A stretch of DNA of 64,000 nucleotides from an uncultured Clostridia bacterium (GCA_934662505.1 CAKUKE010000006.1:1-64000), one strand, 5' to 3'. Positions 1 through 8,497 are shown, counted from the first letter of the stretch. The notes: generated by a model from the letters alone, not told the origin. Made by a program: numbers and translations.

Positions 1-60
1 TGTACTCCTGCAAAACGGACTCAAATAGGCGGCAGTTTCCGGCATATTTGCAGGTATAGC

Positions 61-93
61 AAAAGACTCACCACATTGGGTGAGTCTTTTTAT
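61..93. terminator. Rho-independent terminator downstream of tRNA-Ser
   Basis: A 12-bp perfect inverted repeat, AAAAGACTCACC pairing with GGTGAGTCTTTT, with a 6-nt loop. Read leftward it lies about 20 nt past the 3' end of tRNA-Ser and ends in a T-run, so it can terminate the tRNA transcript. The T-rich flank on the other side makes it potentially bidirectional. Confidence 0.8.
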
Positions 94-114
94 ACCAACT
101 AATGTCGGTATTCA

Positions 115-206
115 TGGCGGAGAAGGAGAGATTCGAACTCTCGAACGGTTTTACCCGTTACACGATTTCCAGTCGTGCGCCCTCGACCAAGCTAGGCGAC
201 TTCTCC
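115..206 (-). tRNA. tRNA-Ser (anticodon GGA), CCA encoded
   Basis: The minus strand folds into a class II tRNA. The 7-bp acceptor stem GGAGAAG/CTTCTCC lies at 200-206 and 119-125. The anticodon stem-loop (161-177) has loop CTGGAAA with anticodon GGA at 168-170. There is a long variable arm typical of serine tRNAs, and the T-arm carries GTTCGAATC. The discriminator base is G (118) and the terminal CCA is encoded at 115-117. It reads UCC and UCU codons. Confidence 0.95.
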
Positions 207-280
207 ATTTTTTCATTTGTTTTCACAAACCGTGACGCTTCGTCCTGCGGGTCAGGCAGTGCAAACCATCAACAGGTGAC

Positions 281-309
281 AGTATATCACGAACCCGTCG
301 GTTCGTCAA
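281..309 (-). promoter_or_regulatory. Promoter of tRNA-Ser
   Basis: TTGACG (304-309) and TATACT (281-286) on the minus strand are separated by exactly 17 bp. The site is about 70 bp upstream of the tRNA 5' end, and no gene other than the tRNA lies downstream before the terminator. Confidence 0.6.
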
Positions 310-599
310 TACAATCCGGAAAAAAAGTGTCGTTTTCCGTTGCCGGCGCCCCTTGTTTGAAACGCCCCCGCCGTCTTCCCTGCGCAGCCCAAACAGAACG
401 CGCCATGGCGGAGGGTTCCGTCCTGCGCGAACCGTCCATTCCCCATCGCAGCACGCCGGAGCAGCCGTCGCGCAGACAAACCGAAAAATACCGGCGCACT
501 CCCCTGCAATACGGTGACCGCAGCCTGTCTTCGCTCACCCGGCCACTTGACGCATCGGCAACATGCAGAATACGCGCGCGGCCGGGGCACAGCGCCCGA
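310..599. other. Intergenic stretch with no recognisable feature
   Basis: Open frames exist here on both strands, but none has a convincing ribosome binding site or a protein-like composition. I see no repeat or RNA motif. Confidence 0.5.
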
Positions 600-842
600 T
601 CATTGAATCTCCTGTTCCAGATTATCGAATACCGGGGCGGAGAAAAACTCGCCCAGCGTAATGTCCAGACCGTCGCAAATCAGCTTGATCGTCAGCATCT
701 TGGGATTCTGGCTCTTGCCGTACAAAATGTTTTTCAGGCTGGAGGGCGGCAAAGCGCTCAGGGTCGCCAATTTATTGATGCTGAGGTTTCGTTCTCCGCA
801 AAGCTGCAAAATCCGGCTCTTTACCGCCATTACCGTGTTCAT
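600..842 (-). CDS. Small XRE-family (Cro/CI-type) DNA-binding regulator
   Basis: An 80-aa protein that is almost entirely one helix-turn-helix domain of the XRE/Cro-CI class: an N-terminal helix, then the motif SINKLATLSALPPSSLKNI around residues 20-40, followed by KMLTIKLICDGLDITLGEFF, which is the typical fourth and fifth helix signature. The start is set at the second in-frame ATG because GGAGG (850-854) lies 7 nt upstream of it; an earlier ATG at 863 lacks such a site. It has no sensor domain, so it probably binds DNA constitutively or as a simple repressor. Targets are unknown. It is divergent from the small gene at 959 and could regulate the shared 116-bp region. Confidence 0.8.
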   Translation of the reverse strand: MNTVMAVKSRILQLCGERNLSINKLATLSALPPSSLKNILYGKSQNPKMLTIKLICDGLDITLGEFFSAPVFDNLEQEIQ

Positions 843-958
843 TTTTTGTCCTCCAGCGTACATTTTATGATAAGGATAGCTGAAAAGGCTGGACTTTATA
901 GGCTACGTGTGCTACTATTAAATTGTCCGTCAACGCGTTTTACAAAAGGAGCTTTTCC

Positions 959-1207
959 ATGGCCGACTATCAAAAAATGTACGCGGTTCTCTGCGGCGCG
1001 ATCGATCAGGTCATCGACCCCCTCTCCCGTATCCCCTCGGCTGCGCCTCACGCCCGCGCGCTGCAGGACGCTTTGCTGCGCGCGGAGCAGTTGTATGTGG
1101 ATACCACGCCCTACCTGACGGAAACGCCCCAGTCCAATGTGATTGCCTTTCACGTGGACTGTCCGTCCGGCGCAACGGGCAACCCGCCTGACGCAAAGCC
1201 CGTCTGA
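959..1207 (+). CDS. Small conserved-looking hypothetical protein (82 aa)
   Basis: The start is the ATG at 959, supported by AAAAGGAG 8 nt upstream. The reading frame also has an upstream ATG at 923, but that would add residues without a ribosome binding site. The protein is soluble, with an N-terminal amphipathic helical part (residues 1-55, including IDQVIDPLSRI) and a short polar tail containing a single Cys. I do not recognise a family. It is followed immediately by a terminator, so it is a monocistronic unit. Confidence 0.6.
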   Translation: MADYQKMYAVLCGAIDQVIDPLSRIPSAAPHARALQDALLRAEQLYVDTTPYLTETPQSNVIAFHVDCPSGATGNPPDAKPV

Positions 1208-1226
1208 CGTTTTCCCGGAAGGCTGC

Positions 1227-1250
1227 GCCGTATATTCGTGCGGCTTTTTT
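1227..1250 (+). terminator. Terminator of the 82-aa gene
   Basis: GCCGTA/TGCGGC stem (one T-G pair) with a 6-nt loop, followed by six T residues, 19 nt past the stop codon. Confidence 0.6.
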
Positions 1251-1302
1251 GCCCGTTTTCCTTCTTTTACTTTTCACTTCCCGACCCATGCAGCTTCTGA
1301 AT

Positions 1303-1358
1303 AAAGAAAAACGCCCCATTTGTGTGAAGCAGGTGAACCTGTCATGCAAATGGGGCGT
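1303..1358 (-). terminator. Terminator of htpG
   Basis: A 12-bp perfect stem, ACGCCCCATTTG (1311-1322) with CAAATGGGGCGT (1347-1358), encloses a 24-nt loop that itself contains a small CAGGT/ACCTG hairpin. On the minus strand the stem is followed by TTTTTCTTTATT. It lies about 85 nt past the htpG stop. Confidence 0.8.
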
Positions 1359-1443
1359 TAATGCCTGTGTGAATTTCTATGCTTTTATTTTTCAGTCATG
1401 CCGACCCCTTCTTCGCCTTTTGCGGGGAAGGGGCTTATCTGTT

Positions 1444-3342
1444 TTATGCCGTGGGCTGCCTGTCCAGCAGCATGGCGGTCAGCCGGTTGCTGCGCTCCAG
1501 GAAGTTGCGCAGGTCGTCCGCTTCCAGCGGACGGCTGCTCATGCGCGCCACGTCGTAAAGCTGACGGCAGACCAGCCGGGCCGTGTCGTCCTCCTCCATG
1601 GCGGCCAGCTGCTGCACCGTCCTGCAGGCGCGGTTGAGCACCACCGTATACTTGACGGGGAAGCCAAAATCCTGCCCGTACATGGCGCTCATTTCCTTAT
1701 AGCGGCGCATCTGTTCGTCTTCCAGAAGCATCATGGGCAGGTCGTGATCCGCCAGCGCCTCCAGTTTGACTGTCAGTTCAGTTTCAGGCAGCGCATCCTT
1801 GAACAGTTTTTCCAGCTTGGCCTGATCCAGTTCCTTGCCTTCCTCGCTTTCCTCGGTCAGCCCGTCCACCGCGGCGTCCACCCGTGCGAAGGTCACGCCG
1901 TCCAGATTGCCGGCCATTTCCAGGAAGGACATAAAGTTCATATCGATCAGGGTATCCATGACCACCACGTCGATCCCCTTGTCGGTGTACAGCTTGATCG
2001 CCGCCGCCTGACGGTTCTGCTCGGTGGTGTAATAGACCTTCTTTTCCGCCTTGGCGGCGTTGCGGGTCTTGTACTCGTCCAGCGTCAGATACTCGCCGCC
2101 GGTGGTCTTGTACAGCAGACTGCCCTTGACCATGTCGTAGAACTTGGCGTCCCGCACACAGCCGTATTTGACAAAGGGATGGATGTCGTCCCAGTAGGTC
2201 TGGTACTGCGCCCGCTCGGTGTTGAACAGACTGTTGAGCTTATCCGCCACCTTCTTGGTGATGTGGGCGGACAGACGCTTGACATATCCGTCGTTCTGCA
2301 GGAAGGAACGGCTGACGTTGAGGGGCAGGTCGGGACAGTCGATCACGCCCTTGAGCAGCATCAGGAATTCCGGAATGACCTCCTTGATATTATCCGCCAC
2401 AAACACCTGACGGTTGAACAGCTTGATCTCGCCTTCCTGCCCGCCGAAGTCCTTCTTGATCCGCGGGAAGTACAGGATACCCTTCAGATTGAAGGGATAA
2501 TCCACGTTCAGGTGCACCCAGAACAGGGGCTCCTCAAAGGTATGGAACAGCTTGCGGTAGGTTTCCTTGTATTCCTCGGGCGTGCAGTCCTTGGGGTTCT
2601 TCAGCCACAGCGGATGGGTGTCGTTGACGGGCTTGGGCGCCTCCGGATGAACGTCCTTCACCTCCGGCTCCTTCCCCTCGTCCACATCCACGCCGTCCTC
2701 GTGGGCATGCTTTTCCGCCGCCTGTTCCTCGGGCGTGGACAGGTCTTCCAGATAAATGGGGGTGCTCATGTAGCCGCAGTACCGCTCCAGCACCTGACGC
2801 ACCCGCCAGCCGTCCAGAAACTCCTTTTCATCCTCCATGATGTGCAGGGTGATGGTCGTGCCCCGCTCGGTGCGGCCTCCGTCGCTCATTTCATAGGCCA
2901 TGCCGTCTTCGCTCTGCCACAGCACAGGCCTGGCACCCTCCTGATAGGACAGGGTGTCGATGGTCACCTTGTCCGCCGCCATAAACGCGGAATAAAAGCC
3001 CAGTCCGAAATGACCGATGATGCCGCTCTTGTCGTCGCCGGTGTAGTTTTTGAGGAATTCCTCCGCGCTGGAAAAGGCCACCTGATTGATGTACTTTTCC
3101 ACTTCTTCCCAGGTCATGCCCACGCCGTTATCGGTAAAGCGCAGTTCGCCCGCTTCCTTGTCCACCGTCACCGTCACCCGCAGATCCTCGCCGGTATCGC
3201 CCTTGAGCATTTTATACTTGGTGACGGCGTCGCAGCCGTTGGACACCATTTCACGGATGAAAATGTCCTTATCGGAATACAGCCAGCGTTTGATGACCGG
3301 CATGATATTTTGCGCATGAATGGAAATATTGCCTTTTTGCAT
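1444..3342 (-). CDS. htpG: Molecular chaperone HtpG (bacterial Hsp90)
   Basis: A 632-aa ATP-dependent cytosolic chaperone that acts as a homodimer on partly folded clients. The N-terminal GHKL ATPase domain shows Glu31 and Asn35-Asp38 (EMVSNGCDAV), DNGVGM and GHFGLGFYSAFM. An acidic linker around residues 230-265 (DEGKEPEVKD region) leads to the middle domain, which has the Hsp90 catalytic-loop region (LNVSRSFLQND). A C-terminal dimerisation part follows. The start at 3342 is chosen over the longer frame because CTGGAGGC lies 8 nt upstream and Hsp90 homology begins there. The gene is monocistronic, with promoter 3418-3446 and a CIRCE operator just upstream, so HrcA control is likely. Confidence 0.95.
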   Translation of the reverse strand: MQKGNISIHAQNIMPVIKRWLYSDKDIFIREMVSNGCDAVTKYKMLKGDTGEDLRVTVTVDKEAGELRFTDNGVGMTWEEVEKYINQVAFSSAEEFLKNYTGDDKSGIIGHFGLGFYSAFMAADKVTIDTLSYQEGARPVLWQSEDGMAYEMSDGGRTERGTTITLHIMEDEKEFLDGWRVRQVLERYCGYMSTPIYLEDLSTPEEQAAEKHAHEDGVDVDEGKEPEVKDVHPEAPKPVNDTHPLWLKNPKDCTPEEYKETYRKLFHTFEEPLFWVHLNVDYPFNLKGILYFPRIKKDFGGQEGEIKLFNRQVFVADNIKEVIPEFLMLLKGVIDCPDLPLNVSRSFLQNDGYVKRLSAHITKKVADKLNSLFNTERAQYQTYWDDIHPFVKYGCVRDAKFYDMVKGSLLYKTTGGEYLTLDEYKTRNAAKAEKKVYYTTEQNRQAAAIKLYTDKGIDVVVMDTLIDMNFMSFLEMAGNLDGVTFARVDAAVDGLTEESEEGKELDQAKLEKLFKDALPETELTVKLEALADHDLPMMLLEDEQMRRYKEMSAMYGQDFGFPVKYTVVLNRACRTVQQLAAMEEDDTARLVCRQLYDVARMSSRPLEADDLRNFLERSNRLTAMLLDRQPTA

Positions 3343-3417
3343 GTTTGAAAGCCTCCAGTACCTGCTTTTTTCGGGAAAAGCATCCCTTCGCAAGGATCCT
3401 TTTTCCCCGACAGATTG

Positions 3418-3446
3418 ATTATACCACGCTCCTTCTGGAAATGCAA
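3418..3446 (-). promoter_or_regulatory. Promoter of htpG
   Basis: TTGCAT (3441-3446) and TATAAT (3418-3423) on the minus strand with 17-bp spacing, about 75 bp upstream of the htpG start codon and directly downstream of the CIRCE element. Confidence 0.7.
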
Positions 3447-3453
3447 CAAAAAT

Positions 3454-3480
3454 TTAGCACTCATTTAAAATGAGTGCTAA
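3454..3480. promoter_or_regulatory. CIRCE operator (HrcA binding site)
   Basis: A perfect match to the CIRCE consensus: TTAGCACTC (3454-3462), 9-bp spacer, GAGTGCTAA (3472-3480). CIRCE is the operator of the heat-shock repressor HrcA, usually in front of groESL and hrcA-grpE-dnaK. Here it is 7 bp upstream of the htpG -35 box instead of over the transcription start, and no rightward gene begins nearby, so htpG is the only plausible target. Confidence 0.95.
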
Positions 3481-3617
3481 ATTTATTGCAGACACCTGTC
3501 GACAGGAACATGACTGACATTTTCCGCCGCCCCGGGCGCAGTTTCCCACCGGATCCTGTTCATCGGCAGGGTCATCTTCCCGGTTCGTTTCCGGCGCAGC
3601 CCTGCGCCGTCTTTTTC

Positions 3618-5549
3618 TCAGGCTTCCTCCGTCTGGTTCAGGGCTTCCTCCGCCGCTTCCCAGGCCGCGTAGGCCGCGTTCAGGTCGTCCTTCAGTTCCT
3701 GATACCGCCGCGCCGCCTCTGCAGCCCCCTCGGCACGTTCGTAGGTTTCCGGGCACGCCATGACCTTTTCGTGCGCCGCTACCGCCGCTTCCGCAGCGGT
3801 CACCCGCTCCTCCGCCGCCTGCGCCGCCGCCCGGAGCGCCTTGATCTGCTCCTTTGCCAGCCGCTGGCGGCGTTTTTCCTTGCCCGCCTCGGTACGGGTC
3901 ATGCCGGCAAAGCTCTCCGCTGCCGCCGCTCCCTGCCGCCGGCGCTCCATTTCCGCCTGATAATCGTCAAAATTGCCGGGGAACACCTCCACCCCGTGCG
4001 GCCCCATCACCGCCACTTTCGTTGCGAAACGGTTGATAAAGTAACGGTCGTGAGACACGGCCAGAATGGTGCCCGAAAAATCCTCCAGCGCGTCCTCCAG
4101 CACCTCCCGGCTGTCCATATCCAGATGGTTGGTCGGCTCGTCCAGAAGGAGCACGTTGTCCCGCCGGAGCATCAGCTTGGTCAGCGCCACCCTGCCCTTT
4201 TCACCGCCCGAAAGGGTGGAGACGGGCGCAAACACATCCTCGCCCGTAAACAGAAACAGCCCCAGCGCGCTGCGGATTTGTGTCTGATCCATCCGCACAA
4301 AATCGTCCCACACTTCCCGCAGCACGGTTTTTTCCCCATGCAGCGCACGCTGCTGCTGATCGTAATAGCCCAGATCCACATTGGCGCCCCAGCGTGCCGT
4401 GCCGCAGTCGGGCGCTTCCTCCCCCATCAGGCAGCGCAGGAAGGTGGTTTTTCCAATGCCGTTGCGGCCGATGATCGCCACCCGGTCGCCCGCCTTCACC
4501 TCCAGATCAAGGTGGTCAAACAGCGCGCGGCCGTCAAAGGACTTGGCATAGTCCCGCACGGTCAGCACATCCTCGCCGGTGCGCCGGTTGGCGCTGAAGG
4601 AGAAGTTGACCTGCTTTTCATCCACCGGTCTTTCCAGCCGCTCCACCTTGTCCAGCATTTTCTGACGGCTCTCCGCCCGCCGGATGGACTTCTCCCGGTT
4701 AAAAGAGCGCAGCTTGGCGATGACCTTTTCCTGCCGTTCTATTTCCGCCTGCTGATTTTCGTACGCCTTCATCCTGCTCTCAAACCGTCCCTGCCGGAGG
4801 GTCATGTAGCGGGAATAGTTGCCGGCGTACTGTTCGGACACGCCCAGCAGGATCTCCGTCATATCCGTGCACACACGATCCAGAAAATAACGGTCATGGG
4901 ACACCACGATCACCGCACCCTTATAGCCGGTCAGATACTTTTCCAGCCATGCCAGCGCATTCAGATCCAGATGGTTGGTCGGTTCGTCCAGCATCAAAAG
5001 GTCGGGCTTCTGCAAAAGCAGACGGGTCAGGCACAGGCGGGTCATTTCGCCGCCCGAAAGGGTGTCGGACCGCTGATCCCACTGTTCCCGGGCAAAGCCC
5101 ATCCCCGTCAGTGCGCCCTGCACCAGCGAAGGCCAGGCATAGCCGTCCTCTTTTTCAAACCGTTCCTGCAGCCGGGCGTATTCGCCGCCCAGACGGCTCA
5201 GTTCTTCCTCGTCCTGCGCCGCCGCCATGCTTTCCTCCAGCCGGCGCAGCTTTTCCTCCATCGCACGCACGGGCAGGTACACGTCCTCCAGCTCCTGCCG
5301 CACGGTATGCCCGGGCGTCACCTGACACTGTTGCGCCAGATACCCCATTTTCAGCCCTTTGCTGATGGACACCGTGCCGCCGTCGCCGTCCAGCTGACCG
5401 GAAAGGATGCGCAGAAGGGTGGTCTTTCCGCACCCGTTCACCCCCACCAGTCCCATTCGCTGACCGTTCTGCAGCGTCATGTTCACATCCTTGAGCACCT
5501 GATTGCCGCCGAAGGATTTTTTCAGGTTCTGCACCGATAGTATAATCAT
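3618..5549 (-). CDS. ABC-F family ATPase (YdiF/Uup-like)
   Basis: A 643-aa soluble protein with two ABC nucleotide-binding domains and no membrane segment, the hallmark of the ABC-F translation-factor family that acts at the ribosome. Domain 1: Walker A GVNGCGKTT (near residue 37), signature LSGGEMTRL, then LDEPTNHLD. A charged linker (about residues 240-320, EIERQEKVIAKLRSFNREKS) contains the P-site tRNA interaction region. Domain 2: GRNGIGKTT, LSGGEKGRV, LDEPTNHLD. The C-terminal about 100 residues are a predicted coiled coil (EERVTAAEAAVAAHEK). The start is the second ATG because GGAG lies 9 nt before it. It may protect or rescue stalled ribosomes; whether it confers antibiotic resistance cannot be told from sequence. 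Confidence 0.9.
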   Translation of the reverse strand: MIILSVQNLKKSFGGNQVLKDVNMTLQNGQRMGLVGVNGCGKTTLLRILSGQLDGDGGTVSISKGLKMGYLAQQCQVTPGHTVRQELEDVYLPVRAMEEKLRRLEESMAAAQDEEELSRLGGEYARLQERFEKEDGYAWPSLVQGALTGMGFAREQWDQRSDTLSGGEMTRLCLTRLLLQKPDLLMLDEPTNHLDLNALAWLEKYLTGYKGAVIVVSHDRYFLDRVCTDMTEILLGVSEQYAGNYSRYMTLRQGRFESRMKAYENQQAEIERQEKVIAKLRSFNREKSIRRAESRQKMLDKVERLERPVDEKQVNFSFSANRRTGEDVLTVRDYAKSFDGRALFDHLDLEVKAGDRVAIIGRNGIGKTTFLRCLMGEEAPDCGTARWGANVDLGYYDQQQRALHGEKTVLREVWDDFVRMDQTQIRSALGLFLFTGEDVFAPVSTLSGGEKGRVALTKLMLRRDNVLLLDEPTNHLDMDSREVLEDALEDFSGTILAVSHDRYFINRFATKVAVMGPHGVEVFPGNFDDYQAEMERRRQGAAAAESFAGMTRTEAGKEKRRQRLAKEQIKALRAAAQAAEERVTAAEAAVAAHEKVMACPETYERAEGAAEAARRYQELKDDLNAAYAAWEAAEEALNQTEEA

Positions 5550-5591
5550 TGGATCTTTCTCCATTTATCACAGGGTAAAACAGCATTTCGA

Positions 5592-6218
5592 TCAAAGGCC
5601 GCCGATCCGGCGGATGTCGTCGATCGCCTGCGTCACTTCTTCATAGGGCAGCCCGCCCAGAATCAGGGTTTCACGGGGCAGCGCCGCCATTTTAGTCAAA
5701 ACACCCAGCCCCTGCGCCGCATAGCAGGCGCGCTCCGTGCCGCCGTCCTCCACCGCCAGAAACAGCATGTCCTCCGCAGCGCAAAAACGCTCGCAGGCAG
5801 CGAAAAAACGGCCGCAGTTCAACTCGTCCTGCGCGCAGAGTTCCTCCCGGCAGACCTCCAGCAGCGCTTCCATACGGTCTGCCCGCGCCTCCGCCACGCC
5901 CGGCTCCGTTCCCTGAACGCTCAGCAGCCTGAGCGCCTGCAGTGCCAGGCGGCGTTTTTCATTCTCATCCGACGCCGCGCACGCATAGTGAAGGTAGACG
6001 ATCTCTCCCGCCGCCCAGAGCGTGGCCGGCGGCAGCAGCGCGGCGGCAGCGGCGGCGTCCAGCGTTTCCGCCGCGCCAAGGGTCATGCCGCACTGCTCGC
6101 GGCACGCTTTTTCCAGAAAATGCAGCCGTTCCCGCTCGTCCATCAGTTCGCCCAGCCGACGCATCATATCGCCGAACATGCCGATCATCCGCAGCACGTA
6201 ATCCCGTTCACAGGTCAT
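5592..6218 (-). CDS. Hypothetical helical protein (possible DUF6483-type)
   Basis: A 208-aa protein with no signal peptide or membrane segment. It is strongly alpha-helical, with repeated Leu/Ala-rich amphipathic stretches reminiscent of TPR-like helical repeats, and it has several Cys residues. The opening residues (ERDYVLRMIGMFGDMMRRL) resemble the start of a Clostridia-specific unknown family (DUF6483), but I cannot confirm this by eye. GGAGGAGG lies 12 nt before the ATG. It is 42 nt upstream of the ABC-F gene in the same direction and probably cotranscribed with it. No function is assigned. Confidence 0.6.
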   Translation of the reverse strand: MTCERDYVLRMIGMFGDMMRRLGELMDERERLHFLEKACREQCGMTLGAAETLDAAAAAALLPPATLWAAGEIVYLHYACAASDENEKRRLALQALRLLSVQGTEPGVAEARADRMEALLEVCREELCAQDELNCGRFFAACERFCAAEDMLFLAVEDGGTERACYAAQGLGVLTKMAALPRETLILGGLPYEEVTQAIDDIRRIGGL

Positions 6219-6247
6219 GGCCGCATCCCGCCTCCTCCGTCACACGC

Positions 6248-6274
6248 AAAGAAGGGCTGACGTGCCGTCAGCCC
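6248..6274 (-). terminator. Terminator of secG
   Basis: A 9-bp stem GGGCTGACG/CGTCAGCCC with a 3-nt loop, followed on the minus strand by TTCTTT. It lies between secG and the helical hypothetical gene, so read-through into that operon may be partial. Confidence 0.65.
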
Positions 6275-6318
6275 AAGCATACGACTCCCTGCCGCGCCGT
6301 TTCGTCAAAAGCGGTACG

Positions 6319-6558
6319 TCACTTGCTGATGAAGATCATCACCAGCGCCAGCACAACGAACAGCGCTGCGGACACCTTGGTGGCCAGCGCCAGCTTGCCT
6401 TCCAGCGATCCGTTCTTATTCTTGCCGAAGAACGTTTCGCTGCCGCCGGTAATAGCGCCCATCCCGTCGCTTTCGCTGGACTGAAGCAAAACCGTCACCA
6501 TCATCACAATGGACGTGATAATCAGGCAAATGTTCACAATAATCTGTGCAGCCGTCAT
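6319..6558 (-). CDS. secG: Preprotein translocase subunit SecG
   Basis: A 79-aa integral membrane protein, the small third subunit of the SecYEG channel. Two transmembrane helices (residues about 3-25 and 55-77) flank a conserved polar loop with VTVLLQSSESDGMGAITGG and FFGKNKNG, the family signature. The start at 6558 is set by GGAGGGTG 7-8 nt upstream; an earlier ATG adds 11 residues not found in the family. It has its own promoter and terminator; in many Firmicutes secG is followed by rnr and smpB, which are absent here. Confidence 0.93.
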   Translation of the reverse strand: MTAAQIIVNICLIITSIVMMVTVLLQSSESDGMGAITGGSETFFGKNKNGSLEGKLALATKVSAALFVVLALVMIFISK

Positions 6559-6589
6559 GAAAACACCCTCCTTGGTAAGTACAGTACCC

Positions 6590-6618
6590 ATTGTAACATA
6601 GTCCGGGGCAAATTACAA
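6590..6618 (-). promoter_or_regulatory. Promoter of secG
   Basis: TTGTAA (6613-6618) and TACAAT (6590-6595) on the minus strand, 17-bp spacer, about 30 bp upstream of the secG start codon. Confidence 0.6.
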
Positions 6619-6673
6619 GCGTATTTTTTCGTTCATTCCGCTCTTCGCGGCTCTTTTTTTCCCTTTTTCAGCG

Positions 6674-7174
6674 TCATGCGCCCATCAGCCGCCACACGCT
6701 TCCGGCCGCCAGCGCGCCGACGGCCAGACTGATCAGCGCGCTGGCCGTCACGTGCCGCGTCTTTTTCACCCCGCAGCCTGCGGTATACACCCCCAGCACG
6801 TAAAGCAGGGTCTCGCTGGATCCGCAAAGCGTCGCGGCCACCAGCCCCTCCCGGCTGTCCGATCCGCAGGCGGAGAATATTTCCTGCAGCACGGCCAGCG
6901 AGCCCGAACCGGACAGGGGACGCATGATCATCAGCGGCGCCGCGCCCTCGGGCAGGCCGAAAAAGGACAAAACGGGGGCGCACAGGCCGGCCAGCGCTCC
7001 GGTCAGCCCGGAGGCCTCCATGGCCGCAGCCGCGCACAGCATGGCCAGCATGGGCGCCGTCAGCCGGGCAGCCATCCGCAGCCCCTCCCGCGCCCCCCTC
7101 ACAAACGCATCGTACACGTTTTTTTGTTTGACCAGCCCCCACAAAACCGTCAGACATGCAAACAGCGCCGCCAT
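6674..7174 (-). CDS. spmB: Spore maturation protein SpmB
   Basis: A 166-aa polytopic membrane protein of the nucleoside-recognition (Gate) domain family. It has four to five hydrophobic segments and the motif PLMIMRPLSGSGSL, followed by CGSSETLLYVLGVY, characteristic of SpmB. SpmA and SpmB are made in the forespore and are needed for full core dehydration and heat resistance of spores. It follows spmA by 1 nt, so the two are translated together as in other spore formers. The usual partner dacB is not adjacent. Confidence 0.9.
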   Translation of the reverse strand: MAALFACLTVLWGLVKQKNVYDAFVRGAREGLRMAARLTAPMLAMLCAAAAMEASGLTGALAGLCAPVLSFFGLPEGAAPLMIMRPLSGSGSLAVLQEIFSACGSDSREGLVAATLCGSSETLLYVLGVYTAGCGVKKTRHVTASALISLAVGALAAGSVWRLMGA

Positions 7175-7175
7175 A

Positions 7176-7742
7176 TCAGGTGAACCTCTCCAGTATCCGG
7201 CAGCACACCATGCCCGTCAGCGCCGTGACGGCGCTCACCGCCAGAATGGGCAGCGCCACCCGGTCGGGGTACGGCGACCCGGCCGCCGCCCGCAGCGCCA
7301 CCACCGTCGACGGAAACAGCTGCACGGACGCCACGTTCAGCACCAGAAAGCGGCACATGGCGTTGCTTGCCCGCTCTCCCGCCGCCATGGCGTTCATCGC
7401 CCGCACCCCCATGGGGGTGGCCGCGTTGCCCATGCCCAGCAGATTGGCGGCCAGATTCATCGCCGCATATCCCGCCGCTTCATCATTCATTTCCCGCCCC
7501 ATCAGGAAGGTCAAAGGGCGGCGCAGCCTTCTGGCCAGACCGTCCATCAGCCCGGTCTCCTGCCACACCTCCATCAGTCCGCAGAAAAACGCCATGCCGC
7601 CCGCCATGCCCAGCGCACTTTTCACCGCCCGCCCCGCGCCCCCTATCAGCGCGGCGGAAAGCGCCGGCCAGCGCCCTGTGAGCAGCGCATACGCGCAGGG
7701 CAGCAATATCAGCAGCGCAAACACCCGGTTCAGCATTTTCAA
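7176..7742 (-). CDS. spmA: Spore maturation protein SpmA
   Basis: A 188-aa membrane protein with the same Gate/nucleoside-recognition fold as SpmB. Motifs typical of SpmA are visible: AYAAMNLAANLLGMGNAATPMGVRAM in two parts (near residues 90-120) and FLVLNVASVQLFPST. The initial stretch MLNRVFALLILLPCAYAL is a membrane anchor. It is the first gene of the spmA-spmB pair, divergent from the L,D-transpeptidase gene with 65 bp between them. No clear sigma-A promoter is seen in that gap, consistent with control by a sporulation sigma factor. Confidence 0.9.
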   Translation of the reverse strand: MKMLNRVFALLILLPCAYALLTGRWPALSAALIGGAGRAVKSALGMAGGMAFFCGLMEVWQETGLMDGLARRLRRPLTFLMGREMNDEAAGYAAMNLAANLLGMGNAATPMGVRAMNAMAAGERASNAMCRFLVLNVASVQLFPSTVVALRAAAGSPYPDRVALPILAVSAVTALTGMVCCRILERFT

Positions 7743-7807
7743 CTTCCCTCCGGTCTATCCGCCGGGTCGCCCCCATATGCTCCCCTGGAAGGGAGGGGGA
7801 CGACCTC

Positions 7808-8497
7808 ATGCAACCATACGCAAGGCGGCTGCTCTGTATGACTTGCCTGCTGCTCGCCCTGTGCGCGCTGCCCGCCTCCCGCGCGGTACTCCCCGCTGCG
7901 GGACGCGCAGCGCAGGAGGAAACGTACGTTTATATTGAACTGAACCGCATGCGCCTGACGGTCTACAAAAACGGTCAGTCAGCGGGGGTGTTTCCCATTG
8001 CCGCCGGTGCCCGGGACACCCCCTCCCCCATCGGCACCTTCACGGTCAACCGCAAGTTCCGCACCGAAATGTCCGGCTTCGGCACCCGCTTTCTGGGGCT
8101 GAACGTGCCCTGGGGTCAGTACGGCATACACGGCACCAACCGCCCGGACAGTCTGGGACAAAACGCATCCCACGGCTGCATCCGCCTGTCCGTGCGCGAC
8201 GCGGAGCAGGTGTACCGTCTGGTTCCCGCAGGCACACGGGTCACACTGGACGGCGGTCCCTTCGGCCCATTGGGCAACGGCCCTGTGGCGCTGCGGCCGG
8301 GCGACCGCTCCAGTCAGGTATATGAAATGCAGCGCCGGCTCATCCTCCGCGGCGCGCTGTGGGGCGAGGCGGACGGCGTATACGGCGCAAACACTTCCCG
8401 CGCCGTGGTGCGCGTCCGCAGGGAGATGGGCATGCCGCCGTCCGATGAGGCAGACGCCGCTTTTCTATCCGCGCTGGGTGTCATAGCCTTTGAATGA
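7808..8497 (+). CDS. L,D-transpeptidase (YkuD) with peptidoglycan-binding domain
   Basis: A 229-aa exported protein. Residues 1-36 form a signal peptide or N-terminal anchor. The YkuD catalytic domain spans about residues 39-148 and shows HGTN (108-111) and SHGCIR (121-126) with the nucleophile Cys124. A PG_binding_1-type domain (about 163-225) includes LRPGDRSSQVYEMQRRL. Such enzymes make 3-3 cross-links in peptidoglycan or modify the spore wall. GGAGGGGG precedes the ATG by about 8 nt. It ends 33 bp before spoIIIAA, so it may be expressed with the spoIIIA operon or act in spore cortex or coat assembly; that link is inference. Confidence 0.85.
   Translation: MQPYARRLLCMTCLLLALCALPASRAVLPAAGRAAQEETYVYIELNRMRLTVYKNGQSAGVFPIAAGARDTPSPIGTFTVNRKFRTEMSGFGTRFLGLNVPWGQYGIHGTNRPDSLGQNASHGCIRLSVRDAEQVYRLVPAGTRVTLDGGPFGPLGNGPVALRPGDRSSQVYEMQRRLILRGALWGEADGVYGANTSRAVVRVRREMGMPPSDEADAAFLSALGVIAFE

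Noticed and set aside
1249..3348. 699-codon open frame opposite htpG
   Set aside because: It is the complementary-strand shadow of htpG. Its His/Gln/Leu-rich composition is typical of antisense frames in GC-rich genes and it has no ribosome binding site.
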